64,000 nucleotides of DNA from Cryptomeria japonica (taxonomy: Eukaryota > Streptophyta > Pinopsida > Cupressales > Cupressaceae), in assembly GCF_030272615.1 (NCBI RefSeq), contig NC_081414.1, positions 823,171,896-823,235,895 of the forward strand, written 5' to 3'. Below, piece after piece: positions 46,321 to 58,994 of this stretch. Position 1 is the first letter of the stretch. Each line of letters opens with the position of its first letter. The position numbers and the translations under genes were made by a program. The notes below the pieces were generated by a model. That model searched no databases. It saw only the letters and a program-made list of their open reading frames with translations, and had not been told where the DNA came from.

Positions 46321-48115
46321 GCAATAGGGTGAGCGCAAGAGGGAGGTTGAGATAGGGCTATAAAGAGGGATATGTAGAGGGGTAAGAGTGAGAGAGAGAG
46401 ATTGGTAAAGAGATAGATATAGAGATAGAGAAAAAGATGAAGATATAGATGGAGTCAAAGATAGAGATGGAGAATGGGGAGAGGAACATGGAGAGAAGGA
46501 GAGACATATGAGAGAGATAGAGAGAGGGGAGAAGAATATATAGATATGGAAGGGAAAAATAAATAGTTCGAGAGAGATAAATATTTAGAAAGATAAAGAT
46601 AGATAAATGAAGTGATATATATAAGAAGGAGAGATATAGTGGTAGAGAGAGCTAGAGATAGAGGAATAGATGAAAGAAGTGATAGGGAGAAATAGATACA
46701 GAGAGGAAAAGAGATATAGATATATAGGTCCAAAAAGAGGGAGAATGAGAGAGAGATGGATGGATAGAAGGAGGCATGTCTAGAGATTGGGGGGAGAGTT
46801 GAAGATATAGAAAAAGAGGAGGCAAAAAAGATTGAGAAAGGGAAAGGGGGATATATAGAGATGGGAAGAGGGAGAGAGATAAATAAATGGACAAATAGAA
46901 CTAGAAAGAGGGTGAGAGAAATATATATATATATATTGGAAGAGAAAGAGAGAGAGATATATATATATATATATATAAAGGAATAAAAATGGAGAGAGGT
47001 AGAGATATAAATAGATAAATAGGGGGATAAGGAGGGAATGAGGGAGGGAGAGATGGGGAGAAATAGAGAGGAGGGTAAGATAAAGAGAGGAATGGCCCAG
47101 AGAGAGAGAGTGGGGGAAATTGATGTAGATAGAGGAAAATATAGATAGACAAAGAGGGATAGAAAGAGAGAGAGATATAAAGATATATGTATAGAAAGAG
47201 ATAGATAAACGAGCTGAAAAGAAATAGAGAGAAATATAGAAAAAGATATATTTGTGCAAGAGTTAGAGAAATGAGTTGACAAAGACAAGTAATAGAGAGA
47301 GAAAGGTATATAATTTAGAGAGAGGGAGAGAGATAAATAAGGGGAAAGATAGAGATATAAAGATAGAGAAAGAGAGAGGTAAAAACATGGAGTGTGTGTA
47401 TATACATTAGAGAGAATAATTACAGAAATATAAAAAGAGGGACAATTCGGGAGATAGTGAGAGAAGCGATATATAAGGATACAAAGAGATAGATATAGGG
47501 ATAGATAGGATCTAAAGAGTAAATATACTTTATAAAATATAGAGGGGATGAGAAAGAGGGAGAGATGGAAGGAGAGAAAAAGGGGGAGAGCAAGAAATAG
47601 AGATAGAAAGATGGTGAGAATTGGAGGGGGAGAGATAGAGATATAGAAAGATAAAGATATAGTAAGTGATATATGGAGAGGTAGAGAGGGGTATGGAGAG
47701 AGAGAGAGAGAGAGATGAAGGAAGAGGAGTGTATAATATCTAGAGATAGTGAGATATAATAGAGATACGGAGGGAGAAATAGGCTGCAGTATGTATTTGT
47801 GTGAGTGAGAGAGATATAGATATAAATATTTGGAGGGAGTTTAAGACAAAATGTGTGTGAGTAAAAGATATATAGAGATAGATATAAAGAGGAAGAAATA
47901 TATACAAAAAATAGAGAGGGGGGAGAGGGAAAGAGATGATATTGGAGTAGAGAGATATAAAAAGAGGGAGTAAGAAGGGGAGAGAGAGATGGATAGAGAG
48001 AGGGAGAGATAGAGAGATAGATAGAGTGGAAAGTATAGAAGGGGAGAATAGAGAGATATAGGGAGAGGTAAGGAGATACAGATAAAGGAGAAAGATGGAG
48101 ATGGAGATAATAATC
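46321..48115. repeat. GA-rich block
   Basis: Purine-rich with GAGAGATAGAGA words and TATATATA islands at about 46920-46980. Together with 44745-45095 it repeats the CT...GA arrangement seen around the transposon. The long Ser/Leu/Ile/Tyr frames on the - strand are compositional. Confidence 0.8.
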
Positions 48116-48473
48116 CAGTTACATGTTACCATCAACATAACTCTCCAAGGACATATGATATATCCTTAAATTATTGGCATGAAATGAGTAATCAAAAGTT
48201 AGTTGCTCTTTCTTTCTCTCTCACTCTACACATTTAATTTAGGTGCTAAGTTAAAATTTATTGTATTATACAAATTAGAAAAAAAATTAAATATAATTAT
48301 TCTATCATAAGTAAAATTTAAAAATAAGACAAAATGTATAATTCTAATATCTTTTAATTATTATTTGTAATTCCATTAAAAAACACAAATAATTAGAATA
48401 CAATTTTTGCTTAATAAAAAATCAACCCTTAAAAGAAGAAGTAGAAAAATTAGAATTAGAACACCATCCATAG
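48116..48473. other. AT-rich spacer
   Basis: No feature supported. Confidence 0.3.
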
Positions 48474-51400
48474 TATTCATGCATTTGTGAAGCATTCAAA
48501 GACTCAAAGTTGCATATTCATCATTCAAGCATTGTGGAATGAAGTTACATCAATCTTCATGCAAGCATTGTGTCTAATAAGGATTTTTCATGTCCACGTG
48601 TTTGTCATACCATTACATTAAAAGAGCATTTTATCGTCAACAATTGTAGATTTGAGGTATATCTCCTTAATATCTATTTTAGTAATTGCATTATTCCATT
48701 CATAGTTAATTCCAAAATCGAGGCTTGACCTAAGCCACACCCCTATCCCCAATATATTTTCCTTTGTTTGTGTGCAAGAAACAAGTGTAGCGGCATACAC
48801 AAAAAAGTTGGTATAGTCAACAATGATGCACAAGTCATCTTGTACAACAAAAACATTGGGAGGACCTGGAAAAATCAGTGCTATTTGGTCTTAAAAAATT
48901 AGGCCAAACTTTTGAGAGGAGATTATATACATCTTATTTTCTCTCAATCCAAGTTGGTGGCTCTATGGGACATTTGTAGCTTACTATTTATAGTAGATCA
49001 ATTTAATTACATTCAAAATTAAACTTAGAAAGAAGGAGACACACACACACCACAAAATTAGTAAATCTGATGAGTATTCTCGGTCCTTTTCCTAATCAAA
49101 CTATAGATAGAGCTATTGGATTTAGCCCCCTATTTCAATGTATGGTTAGTTTGGTTAGCTAGCAGTTTTATTTGTTGAAACCCTAATTAAAAATTTACAA
49201 CCATGAAAAAAATTAACATAACTAACATGCATAATCAAAACACCACTAGAGAATTAAACTAAATTACTGCATGAACCAAATAAACATATCAACCAAACTA
49301 CAACACAAGATTCAACATATCTAGAGGCCACCAACCACTTTTTGGAATAGTTTGATAGACACCCTTACTGCTAGAGATTAGTAACAATAAACTTATATAA
49401 TTCACAAACCACAAAACCAATCAATACATCATTCGTATAGCGTGGATAATATATATTTTGAACCACATAACATAATCTTCAAAATCCAAACAAATTCAAA
49501 GCATTCTACCACTAGGGCATTAAATTCTCTTTTTTAAATATTGAACTTAGAACAACTGTAACTTTCAAAAGATACTTCACCAAGAAAAATTCAACAACAA
49601 CACCATAAACTCAACAACAACATTAGATAGAGAAACTTTCAATAGCACAAGATGATATCTAGGCCAAACTCCATCTAAAACACCAAGTTTGGTATAATGA
49701 AAACATAACTTAGATTTCCAACAATCTCCCCCTTTTTTATTGTTGCAACACTTGAACAATAAGGATAGTAATAAAAAAAATTCTCCCTCATCAATATATC
49801 AATATTTCTCTCCCCCATCAAAAGTTCGGTCCCCCTTTCACATGAAAGGAAAAGGGCATAGCATGATATACTAATCTTTGCATCATTCCTTCTAACTGTA
49901 TTCTCCAACAACCCCCCCCCACCCCACTCCCCAAAAGAAAACAACAAAAAAAATGCATACTATACTACTCACCCTAAGAACAAAAACAACATCAATCTAC
50001 GAGTAAATGAAGAAAACTTGAATCTATCTAGAGAAGGATTCACCTCATCTATGAATCTAGTTAGAGAAACAAGGGCAGATGACCCCCATTTTTAGCTTGA
50101 GATACTCAAAGGTATCCTTCACCAATGCTTTAGTAAAAATATTTAGAACTTATTCTTTTGATAAAGTTACTCCAACTGACTTCCTTTTTTGCAATTTTTT
50201 TTCTACATCTAAAATATACCTACTTTGATACCAATTTCTAAACCCACAATAGGATTGAGAAGGGGGGTTGAATCAGTCTAGACCTTCTTAAATTGATCAA
50301 TCAAATTAAAAAAAAAAATTAACCACTCTACAACAATACTAAAAACCATCAACCATCAAAATACCTAGACTCACTACCTATATATATGCTACTTATGCCT
50401 GGGAAAACACCTTGACTAACTTAGATAAGAAAATATAAGCCTTAGAATAGCTTAAGTAACTAAATAACAATATAGTGATGGTAATATGACTTAATTAAAA
50501 TTTGTGAGTTGTTGATGTAAATTATGTCTCATAATTACACTTTACTTAAGGTGACTTAGGGTAATGCATTTCATGGTAGTTTGGATATGAGACACTTAGG
50601 GAAGTGTGCACATAGGGATAATGTATGTAGGAGAAATTCCACCTTTTGTGGTCTTATCTTCTTCCACCTTCATTGGGTGATCCACCTCTTTTGGAGTATT
50701 TTATAATTTTTCCTACCTACCCTCACCCAACCTTGTATCTCATTGAGCCACATGTCATGATTGTGTGCTCACATATCCATATGTCCTTGCCTTTATAAGA
50801 AGGCTCATCTATATTGCATGTAATGATTCAGTTGATAGTATCTACTAATTGATTAGAATACAATTTATTCTTATCAAATCTATTTTATCTCTTTATGCTA
50901 TTCGTTGTCCCCTAGATCTTGTCTATATTTGACAAATTCTTACATGGTATCAGAGTCGTTGGGGCTCCATTGAGTAGTCATTTTTTAGAGCTTTTGTAGC
51001 ATTCAATTTTTGGATTTGAGTAGCTATGCATTATGGGGACATCCTATGGCAATTACTACCTCGCTATTGTCTTTGGGAGGCCATTTCCATGAATTTTGAG
51101 TATAAATCCACCTATATTTGGTGAAAAGTGCATTTTGGGCCTTGGGGAAAAAATTTGCCCATTTGGGCATATGGTACGATTTTTGGTAAAAAACATTTAA
51201 AATTATATTTTTAATATGACAAATACTTTAATTTCTCTTTTTTAGGTTTTGCACTTTTTTTAAATTACTTGTAAATTTTATATTGAAGAAAAAAGAAAAA
51301 CATATCCCAAGACAAAATAAAATATCCTTAATATTATGATTCATCATTCATGTAACATTTGAAAGTACAAATGGAGACAATATTAGAAACAATATAGTAG

Positions 51401-52357
51401 TCTATTCATGAAGTAATTAAAAATCTACTGAGAGAAAGTGTGCATTCTAATTTCTTTCACCATGAAACCACCGTATACAATAGACAAGACAAATCCATGT
51501 TTCTACTCTCCTTAGAGATAAGAAAAATTTAGAATCCTTCTTTATCGCCTTGGTATTCCTTTTATATTTACAATGAATGGAAAAAGCTACCATCCATTTA
51601 CAAAATTACATGTGACCCTCCTTTTAACTACAAAACTCCTTGCCTCTATTTTTTCTTGAAGCAAAACTGTCAGGCTAGTATACATGAAGTCATTCATGAA
51701 TGTCAACTACCTTATGGGTCATGCCACTATCACACATTTGTGGTTAATGATGCAGAGAATACTAGGATACAAGATTTTCATTACATTTCTTGATAGACAA
51801 CATTGAGAGTTTTGATCTAGCAAGGATGCTTGACTCTAAAACCACATCTCATGTGCCTTCACCCAACTTCCTCTTTGCATTCTACCCATTATAAGGGGGA
51901 AATGGTGTGTTGGTAAAGAGATCAAAATTATTTGCAACTACAGTTGAATCCTATATTTATATTCAAGCCTTTTAATACCCCTTGTGTTACCTTTGGTTAT
52001 TTTAGTACCCCTCTAGCTACAAGGTAAGTCATCAAGCTACTTTACTTCATGGCATCTGCAAACATTCAACCATATCTCCTTATACCAAAATTCAACTACA
52101 CCTTATATGCACTTCATTTTAAAGCCTTTGGAAGAAAGGCAATAACACTTCCTAAAAGCTTATCTCTATAAATATCTTTATTTCCTACATTGCGAAATGC
52201 AATATGCAAATAATATAACTATTTTGTTAAGGAGTGTTAATTGGAAATGATTAATGACCATATTTATCAATTTGAGAAGTGTCGAAAACTGACTGTGAGG
52301 TCTATACTTTGAATTGTTCCACATATTGTAATTAATCTATGTGAGATGGACTTTTCT
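48474..52357 (+). repeat. 3.9-kb composite retroelement repeat, copy B
   Basis: Second direct copy of 40162-44065. It starts about 35-40 bp below where the TATA box lies in copy A and so lacks the U3 part. It ends at TTTTCTACC, where an inversely oriented piece of the repeat tail begins. Differences from copy A are scattered substitutions and small indels. Confidence 0.85.
50510..50944 (+). mobile_element. LTR (435 bp) followed by a tRNA-Met primer site, copy B
   Basis: Starts TGTTGATGTAAATTATG and ends CAAATTCTTACA, followed at 50945 by TGGTATCAGAGTC, an almost canonical Met-tRNA primer site. Orthologous within the duplication to 42210-42650. Confidence 0.75.
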
Positions 52358-52780
52358 ACCAGGGAAAACTTTAAGAAACCCCCCCTTGGACAAGGTGTAA
52401 AAACCTGGTGAAAGTTGTATAATTCCAAAGAAAACTTTAATTTTACTGGTGACTTTTTGCGGTTTATGGAGAAAAATAATAATCTCCATTGGCGAATTAG
52501 CCGTGATCGCTCAAAGTTTATGAAAAATCTTGGTGATTTGTATTGTTTTTAAAACTCAAAAAATAATTGCATGGGCGAATTGTAATGTTTTTAAAACTAG
52601 AAAAATATTTGAATTGGCGCTTTTAACCTATTTTCAAACCATTAAAAAAAATTATTGGCAATTTCAACCTATTTTCAAACCATAAAAATAAAAATATTGG
52701 CGATTTCAACCTATTTTCAAACCATAAAAAAAAATATTGGTGATTTGAAGATATTAACTTTAAGTAATTAAAACATGTGG
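52358..52780 (-). repeat. Inverted tail segment with about 42-bp tandem units
   Basis: GGGAAAACTTTAAGAAACC is the reverse complement of the end word of copies A and C. After it, TTCAACCTATTTTCAAACC blocks separated by TTGGCGA or TTGGTGA repeat at about 42-bp spacing (52610-52740). Non-coding. Confidence 0.6.
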
Positions 52781-52839
52781 CACACAGTCGTTAACTCTCT
52801 TCCTAGAAGACTGCCCATTAGAAAATCTTGCAAGATGAA

Positions 52840-53460
52840 AATGCTAAGACTTCGTAACCTCGAGATCTAGCGACTGAGGGAAACTGAACTGGCACTTGCC
52901 AATTCTCGACCACAATATGTTAAGTCCTCGTCACCACTGCGACTTGGAGATAGTGGTAACTTTAACCCTTGTCGCGTACTAGCCAACATAAAACTGTTTA
53001 TCTCTTAACTGCTAGCACTTCACTTGCAAGCTTGCGGCTTGATCAGGTCTTCAGACATTTAACTTCGCGAGCTGGTGATAACCATTAAACCTAACCACAA
53101 ATTGTCTAGTTGCTAGCTCGTGACCTAGAAATGCTAACATTAAACAAACATGAGAGCTAGCGACAACTGTATGAAATGAGTTATGTGCCAACTCTCGTGG
53201 CTATAATGTATGACATCAGACCAACTCGAGATCTCACGATCAAAGCAATTTCACTAACAATCTCCAGCTCGATAACATAAAATGCTAACACCCAAAAAGC
53301 TAGAGACCTCGCGATGTAAACCAAACAAACTTGTCGCCCACTTGCAGCTTGATCACGTCTTCAGACATTTTACCTCCCAAGCTAGCAATAACCATAAAAC
53401 TTAACCACAAACTATCTGGTTGCTAGCTTGCAACCTAAAATTTTTAAGGCTTGGATGCTG
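52840..53460. repeat. CG-containing degenerate repeats (left of the large decayed ORF)
   Basis: GCTAGCGA, CTCGCAA and CTTGCGAC-type words recur every few dozen bases. The block CACTTGCAAGCTTGCGGCTT at about 53020 recurs as CACTTGCAGCTTGATCACG at about 53340, followed by TCTTCAGACATTT, ACCATAAA and CTTAACCACAAA. That is a 310-bp-scale duplication. The same vocabulary dominates 59180-60680. Confidence 0.6.
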
Positions 53461-53815
53461 ATTCATTCCTGAGGGACTAGTTTGAAGGTTTCTCTTTAGT
53501 CGAGGTTGATTAGACAAGCAAGGACAATAGTTTCAGAGGCATAAAAGTATTTGATAGCTTCTGAGTTAGAGATGGGAGATCACAGATTTCTTTGAGAAAT
53601 AAGAGATTAGGTTGCTTGTTGTCATGGATTTTGAAGCAGATTTTGTCCAATCAAGGAGGAATAAAATTAGAACAAAATCATTCACAATAAATGAGCTTTA
53701 GCAAGATGCAGTGGATTTGATAGGCATGACTTCTAAAGTCTACAGTCATGTTGAAAAACACCAAAATGATGATTTTTCATGTGAATGAGCATCACCAAAT
53801 GAAGTGTGAAAATGT

Positions 53816-53823
53816 TATAAATA
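53816..53823 (+). promoter_or_regulatory. Candidate TATA box
   Basis: TATAAATA lies 98 bp before an ATG that opens 125 codons. Position and motif only. Confidence 0.3.
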
Positions 53824-53913
53824 CAATGGAGTGGTGACTTAATTGGTAGAAGAGAAATTCAGAAAAGAAACCTTTTTCATTTTCTGAGAGTGGTTTTTTC
53901 CTCAGAAAGTAAA

Positions 53914-54291
53914 ATGATGTTTGAGCAGGATCATGCATGGAGTTGGTGTGTGCTTTGTGATACCGATGGGTGTTTTATTGTTTTCTTCTGTGTGAGTTTA
54001 TTGATTGTCAGAGGGGTTGTGAAAGTGAGAAGGATTGCCAGAGGGGCTGTGAAAGTCTTTTCTTGTCAAGAAAGGCCAAGCATGGAACATCCTCTGCTTC
54101 TACTCTACCATAGGATGGCAAGGGGTTTGAAGAAGGAGCCTACAGAGGAACAAAAGAAGGATTTGTTTGGGTGGGGAGTGGCAGCCAGTCATCTTTGTGA
54201 TAACATGGAAGCTACAACCCCTCCCCAACAAATTACATTTACCCTAAAGCTCTTGTTTTCACTTTCCCTGATTGTGGTCATGAAGGCTTGA
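53914..54291 (+). CDS. Small ORF, 125 codons, unknown
   Basis: ATG at 53914 follows a TATAAATA by 98 bp. The product has a Cys/Trp-containing start, a hydrophobic segment near residues 20-38 (Val/Leu/Phe-rich), a basic stretch and a hydrophobic C-terminus. No family recognised. A short internal duplication (AGAGGGG-TGTGAAAGT, near 54010 and 54040) suggests non-selected sequence. It may be retroelement leader rather than a gene. Confidence 0.25.
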   Translation: MMFEQDHAWSWCVLCDTDGCFIVFFCVSLLIVRGVVKVRRIARGAVKVFSCQERPSMEHPLLLLYHRMARGLKKEPTEEQKKDLFGWGVAASHLCDNMEATTPPQQITFTLKLLFSLSLIVVMKA

Positions 54292-54524
54292 GCTCCTCTT
54301 TCCATTGTCTTTGTTCCTAGGCATGAAGGCTTCCTCCTCTATTTGGAAACGATCTGTTGGACAAAATGTAACATCTCACATTCCATCTGAAGGCATCAGG
54401 ATGATAATGGCATGGCTCAAGTAGTTTTGCAAGTTGTATAGTCATTGGGGTTCCTTTTCTGGTTCCAGTAGTGATTCTAGACTCTAGGTGAAGGGAGCAA
54501 GTTGTATACTGTATAGTCATTTAC

Positions 54525-54745
54525 AGAGAAAATGAAAAGAATTTAGTGTCAAGCTTTGTGCAGGTTCTTGAAGGAGTTATATATAAACTTATTTTGTGTA
54601 TAATTCTATCATAGTTTCAATGAATATTTCATTCTACTATTTAATTGATCAAATAGAGAAAATGAAAAGCATTTAGTGTCAAGCTTTGTGTAGGTTCTTG
54701 AAGGAGTCATATATAAATTTATTTTGTGTATAATTCTATCTCTTT
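54525..54745. repeat. Tandem duplication, 130-bp period
   Basis: AGAGAAAATGAAAAG at 54525 recurs at 54655. Both are followed by TTTAGTGTCAAGCTTTGTG, GGTTCTTGAAGGAGT and TATTTTGTGTATAATTC, nearly identical. Confidence 0.8.
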
Positions 54746-55424
54746 CAAATGATCACAATCATGGGATTTAACTTTTTTCATTTGTTGCATTGTTGTGGTG
54801 TATGTAATTTTTCATCTGTTAGTCTGGAATCATATTAAGGATTCATCTCATTGTAATTGGTGGGTAGATTATAGACATACTCATAGAACACCTCCATATA
54901 TATTACATAAACATCCATAGCATATAATATCATAAGAGTATTAAGAATGAAAGTATTAAGCACCACAATAGATATGAATACAACACAATTAGTAAAACAT
55001 CAAGACAACAGACCAATGCCTTATCCTAGGGCATAGAGTCACTTACAATTCAAAGACAACCTGATAATAAACTTCAATAAGATTCATTTGTAGATAAATA
55101 GGAATGCCAAATGAAATTATGAATAATGCCATTACATACACAACCCAGATACATATGTAAACTGAAAAATCCTTGACCATTCAATTCATAGTGAAAACAT
55201 AAATTCAATACAAAGAAAATTATGTGAAGATCTCAAACTGCAAATGATATTGATATTATACTCATAATGATATCAGAAAGTAAATTCACAATGTGATTCA
55301 ACTATGCACTTACCAAATTCTTGAACGGTTGAGCTATTATAACTATATAAGAGTTTTCAAGCTCGACATCATTGATCAAAAAAAGTGGCAACCTCAACCT
55401 GAGGATTCAACAAGCTTAGGATTA
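54746..55424. other. Intergenic, no gene recognised
   Basis: No supported feature. Confidence 0.4.
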
Positions 55425-58400
55425 CTATGAGGAATCTTGGGTAGCAACCTCAACCTGAGATTTCTTCTTTGGCTTTAGCATGGCTTGCCACCTGTCCACC
55501 TCTTTGTCTGTTGGCCAACTAAATGCCTTTACCTCTTCCAACTTTGCAACTAAATCTATCCATCGAGCATCTGTAACTACCCTAGACTCAACAATAAAAT
55601 TTGCATGGTCAACCTCAACCTTGAACAGTGAATCAAGCACACCGTTAAGGAAATCAGCATCAACATGTTCATTTACATGCTTGATTATTTCTTCTTGCTC
55701 TAGAATCAAATCAAATTCACTAGTCCAATTAGAAACTGATTTCAAATCTCCATTACTACCATAAATTGAAGGCACCAATTTATTATAACCTTCCCCAAAT
55801 GTCTACGATTTTTCATTTATAAGAACATCCTCCCTTGTGCAAAATGCATAAGTTGCATTCATTACCTCCACCATGTCTTTAGTGTCACTGATCTTGGGAG
55901 GGAACTCGTCACTATACATCATTGCAGTATCTAGCTAATCCATTAATCTACTTCTTCCTGACCAAACATTGAACAAATGTCCAAGAAAAGCGATAGCCTC
56001 AGAGGATGTTTTGATTGCCTCTTTCAAAGAAATGTGCAAATCATGCACAACTATTAATTTGTCTTTCAATACATTAATCTTGTGTTTCAAAATTCCTGAC
56101 ACAATAGAGATAGCCTTGACATTTTGTTCCTTTTCAAGCTTTTCAATTTTCCCTGTGTATTCCTCCATTTTTGTTGTCACATCAGCTAGTATTTCTTGTA
56201 CTTCTTTTGCAATCTATATTGGAGGGGGCTCATTTGCAATTTTTTCTTTCAACTCCACTAACTCTTCCTCTAGAGTGCCCTTCTTCATCAGTGCCTCTTC
56301 ATATTTTATAGACAATGCAATCAATTGGGTATACGTTTATGTGTATCTTCTTGACAAATCCTCTATTTTTGATAAATTCATGAAAGAAACTTGAGTAAAA
56401 AATGAGCCAATCTTTGTGTCAGTTGTGTTCTGCAAGTTCCAGATCATTCTATCAGCTTTCTTTTCTACTTGGATATTTAGAAGGTGGGGCTTTTGAGTGG
56501 AAGGGGCCAAAGACCAAGCATCAAGTGTCTTTGACTTAGGATTAAACCCTGATCCTCTTATTACATCTCCAATTTCAAATTCAATTCTAAGCATTGGGTC
56601 CTCTTGCTTCCTAATCTGATGAATAATAAAAATAGACTGGATATCCCAGTCAGGCATCATAATCATACCAGTACTCTTTATCAATTCTCTTTCCTATTCC
56701 ATAGATATTTCCTCCTTGTCAGGATCATATTTGTGTAGTGCCTTGATGATCTCCTCTTTCTTTTCTTCATTTGCTTCCTCTATGATTAGATTTTGTTTTA
56801 ATTTATTTTTTTTCAACCTTGTCAAAAAAAATTTAAATTCATTTGACATAACAAATTCATCATCTTTCATGAACTCATTTGACAACATCACACGCTCATC
56901 AAAGCCTTGAGCAAGGGCTTCGTTTGTTTCTCCCTATTCTTCATTCTTCCCTGCTTCTTTGAGATGTGTCCTTAGCTGATGAAAGTAGTGTCCCTGTTCT
57001 ACAACAATTTCTCTAGCAAGGTCTCTCCTCACAATTGTACCGACCTCAATGGTTTTTCATTTCTTTGTAGCTGGCACTCGGGTAGATTGAACTTCATCCC
57101 CACTCTCTACATCATCAGCATACACACTAAGTGGCCTCTTTCTATGTGAAGAATGTCCATCTTGGGGGTCTTGCTATTGAGCAGCCACTTCTAGAATTTG
57201 AGGCATTTGTTCCATCAAAATTTCATATAAACTCAGCATTTTTTAATCCTCTCCAAGTATGGGCTATCAAGGCAAAAACCTGAGAAACTAGGGTCAGCAA
57301 CCTTCAATTCTGCTTCAACTCTCATCAAATTTTTCCATTTTCTTCTCCTTTCTTGTACCTCATATTTTCTCAACAAATTTATAACCACATCTTCATCATT
57401 CAATGGTTCATGGTCCTTTATTGTGGCCCAAGGTGTCACTTTTGGAATTGCAACTTTAATAAATTGTTCCAGATCACATAATCTAGACACAACATTAACC
57501 AACCTATACTGTTTAAGGAAATTGTTTACTTCATCAAAGGAACTCCTACCAATGGTAAAATCAGACACAACCCAAAGCCTAGGAAGAAGAGAACCCTTCC
57601 TGTGGTTATCAAGGTATTCTTTTTCAACTAGGGTCAATTGCATGATAAACTCCATAAAAGCAATCCTAATTGGAACAAATTTGGGTAAAATATGGGGAGG
57701 CTGAGGACACCCATAGACTCTTATCAAAGTAAATTTATCAAAAAGATAAAAGTCCCCCCAGTTATGTGAAATAGACGAGTTTGGAACAAACTGGTAAGGT
57801 CTCAAAACTCTCCTAACATTAATTGACAATCGTTCCCTATTTATTCCTAGCATTTCCATAATTGGCGAAACAATCCAATTTTCAAAGAAAAGGAAAGAAG
57901 AATGGGGAGAAGTATTGTCCCAAACCTGGGTCCATCTTTGTATTGGCATTAAGACACTGAATTCTTCTTTGAAAAGCTCCAATTCTTTATCCATGAACTC
58001 AACATTATAGAACAAGATTAAGTGCATCAACAATGAATAATGCTTGAATGTAGGATTGGGTGAACCACTCTAAATTTCAACTAGAGCATTATGAATGTGT
58101 TCAACCACATAGCCCACATAATCATAATCTTTATTAACATCTGGGTGTTGAATGTCCATAGCCATCATCAGTAATTCAGCTGACACTATTGAATCTCCAT
58201 CAAAACCCAACACTCTACATAATCCATAGATTGTATAATGCATATAATGGTGGAAAAGTGTGATGTCAAATGGTGGTTCGATACTCTCTGGAATTATAAC
58301 CGGCTTCCTATTCACCCTAGGCATATATCTGGGGATTGCATGCTTCTTGATAACACCTTTGTATTTGTCATAATCCTCTACATTCTGCTCCAAATCTATA

Positions 58401-58893
58401 TCTGTACATGCAACACTAGTAATCTGGAAAGCTTCAACAAAGCTAGCTCTATTAATTGAAACTAGGGTAAACTGGTTCTTTCTTCTGATTACCCTAGATA
58501 CTGGGAAATAACATTTGGCCAACTCTTTGATCAAATCCACATCAACATACACATCTAGCACAATTAACTTTGTCATAATTAAATCCCAAGGGTTTGACAT
58601 TGGGACACCCTTAACCCTATTTTTCCAAAAATAATGAAACAGAGTAGAACCAGACATATTAAGTGTGGTAGGGTTTTTGTATTGGCTCCATAAATCTCTC
58701 CATACCAAATGATTTGTATTCAAAGCAATAGAAGTCCCTGGTATCAAATCTACAAATTATCTTTGTATTTCTTAACCATCATTTCCTCAGTGGCACTGGA
58801 CTTGGAACCTCTAGGTCCTCCTGCTCCACTTGTCATGGCCTTGGGCTTGGGCTTGGGATTGGAACCTCTATTACCACTCGTTGCCTAGCTCAT
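55425..58893 (-). pseudogene. Large decayed single-exon ORF, about 1150 codons, unknown family
   Basis: From ATG at 58893 (or 58836) to a TAG at 55425 a protein-like frame continues with two single-base frameshifts (about 58755 and about 57240). Ten internal stops occur: TAG at 58885, 58070, 57174, 56934, 56694, 56214, 55935 and 55803, TGA at 57057 and TAA at 56337. The encoded order is a Lys/Pro-rich start, a globular region of about 500 residues with many Trp, Tyr and Phe (58740-57235), and a basic patch (KK-stop-KTIEV, nuclear-signal-like once Arg is assumed). A Lys/Glu-rich coiled-coil region (about 56890-55950) and a C-terminal part ending in a Lys-rich tail follow. I recognise no catalytic domain. 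The coiled-coil-plus-tail layout resembles the ORF at 63444-64000, which sits in an LTR element, so this may be an extra ORF of a related retrotransposon. Confidence 0.6.
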
Positions 58894-58994
58894 TTTAGTT
58901 GCAGGAGAAAAACTTAACCAATTTTCTAAAATTTTCTCATACCCAACACTCCAAATTCTCCAACATTTTTGCAGAGCTCAATTCCCTGGATTAC

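Noticed and set aside
46455-48138. 277-codon and other hydrophobic - strand frames
   Set aside because: GA/TA-rich repeat translated as Ser/Leu/Ile/Tyr; not a membrane protein gene.
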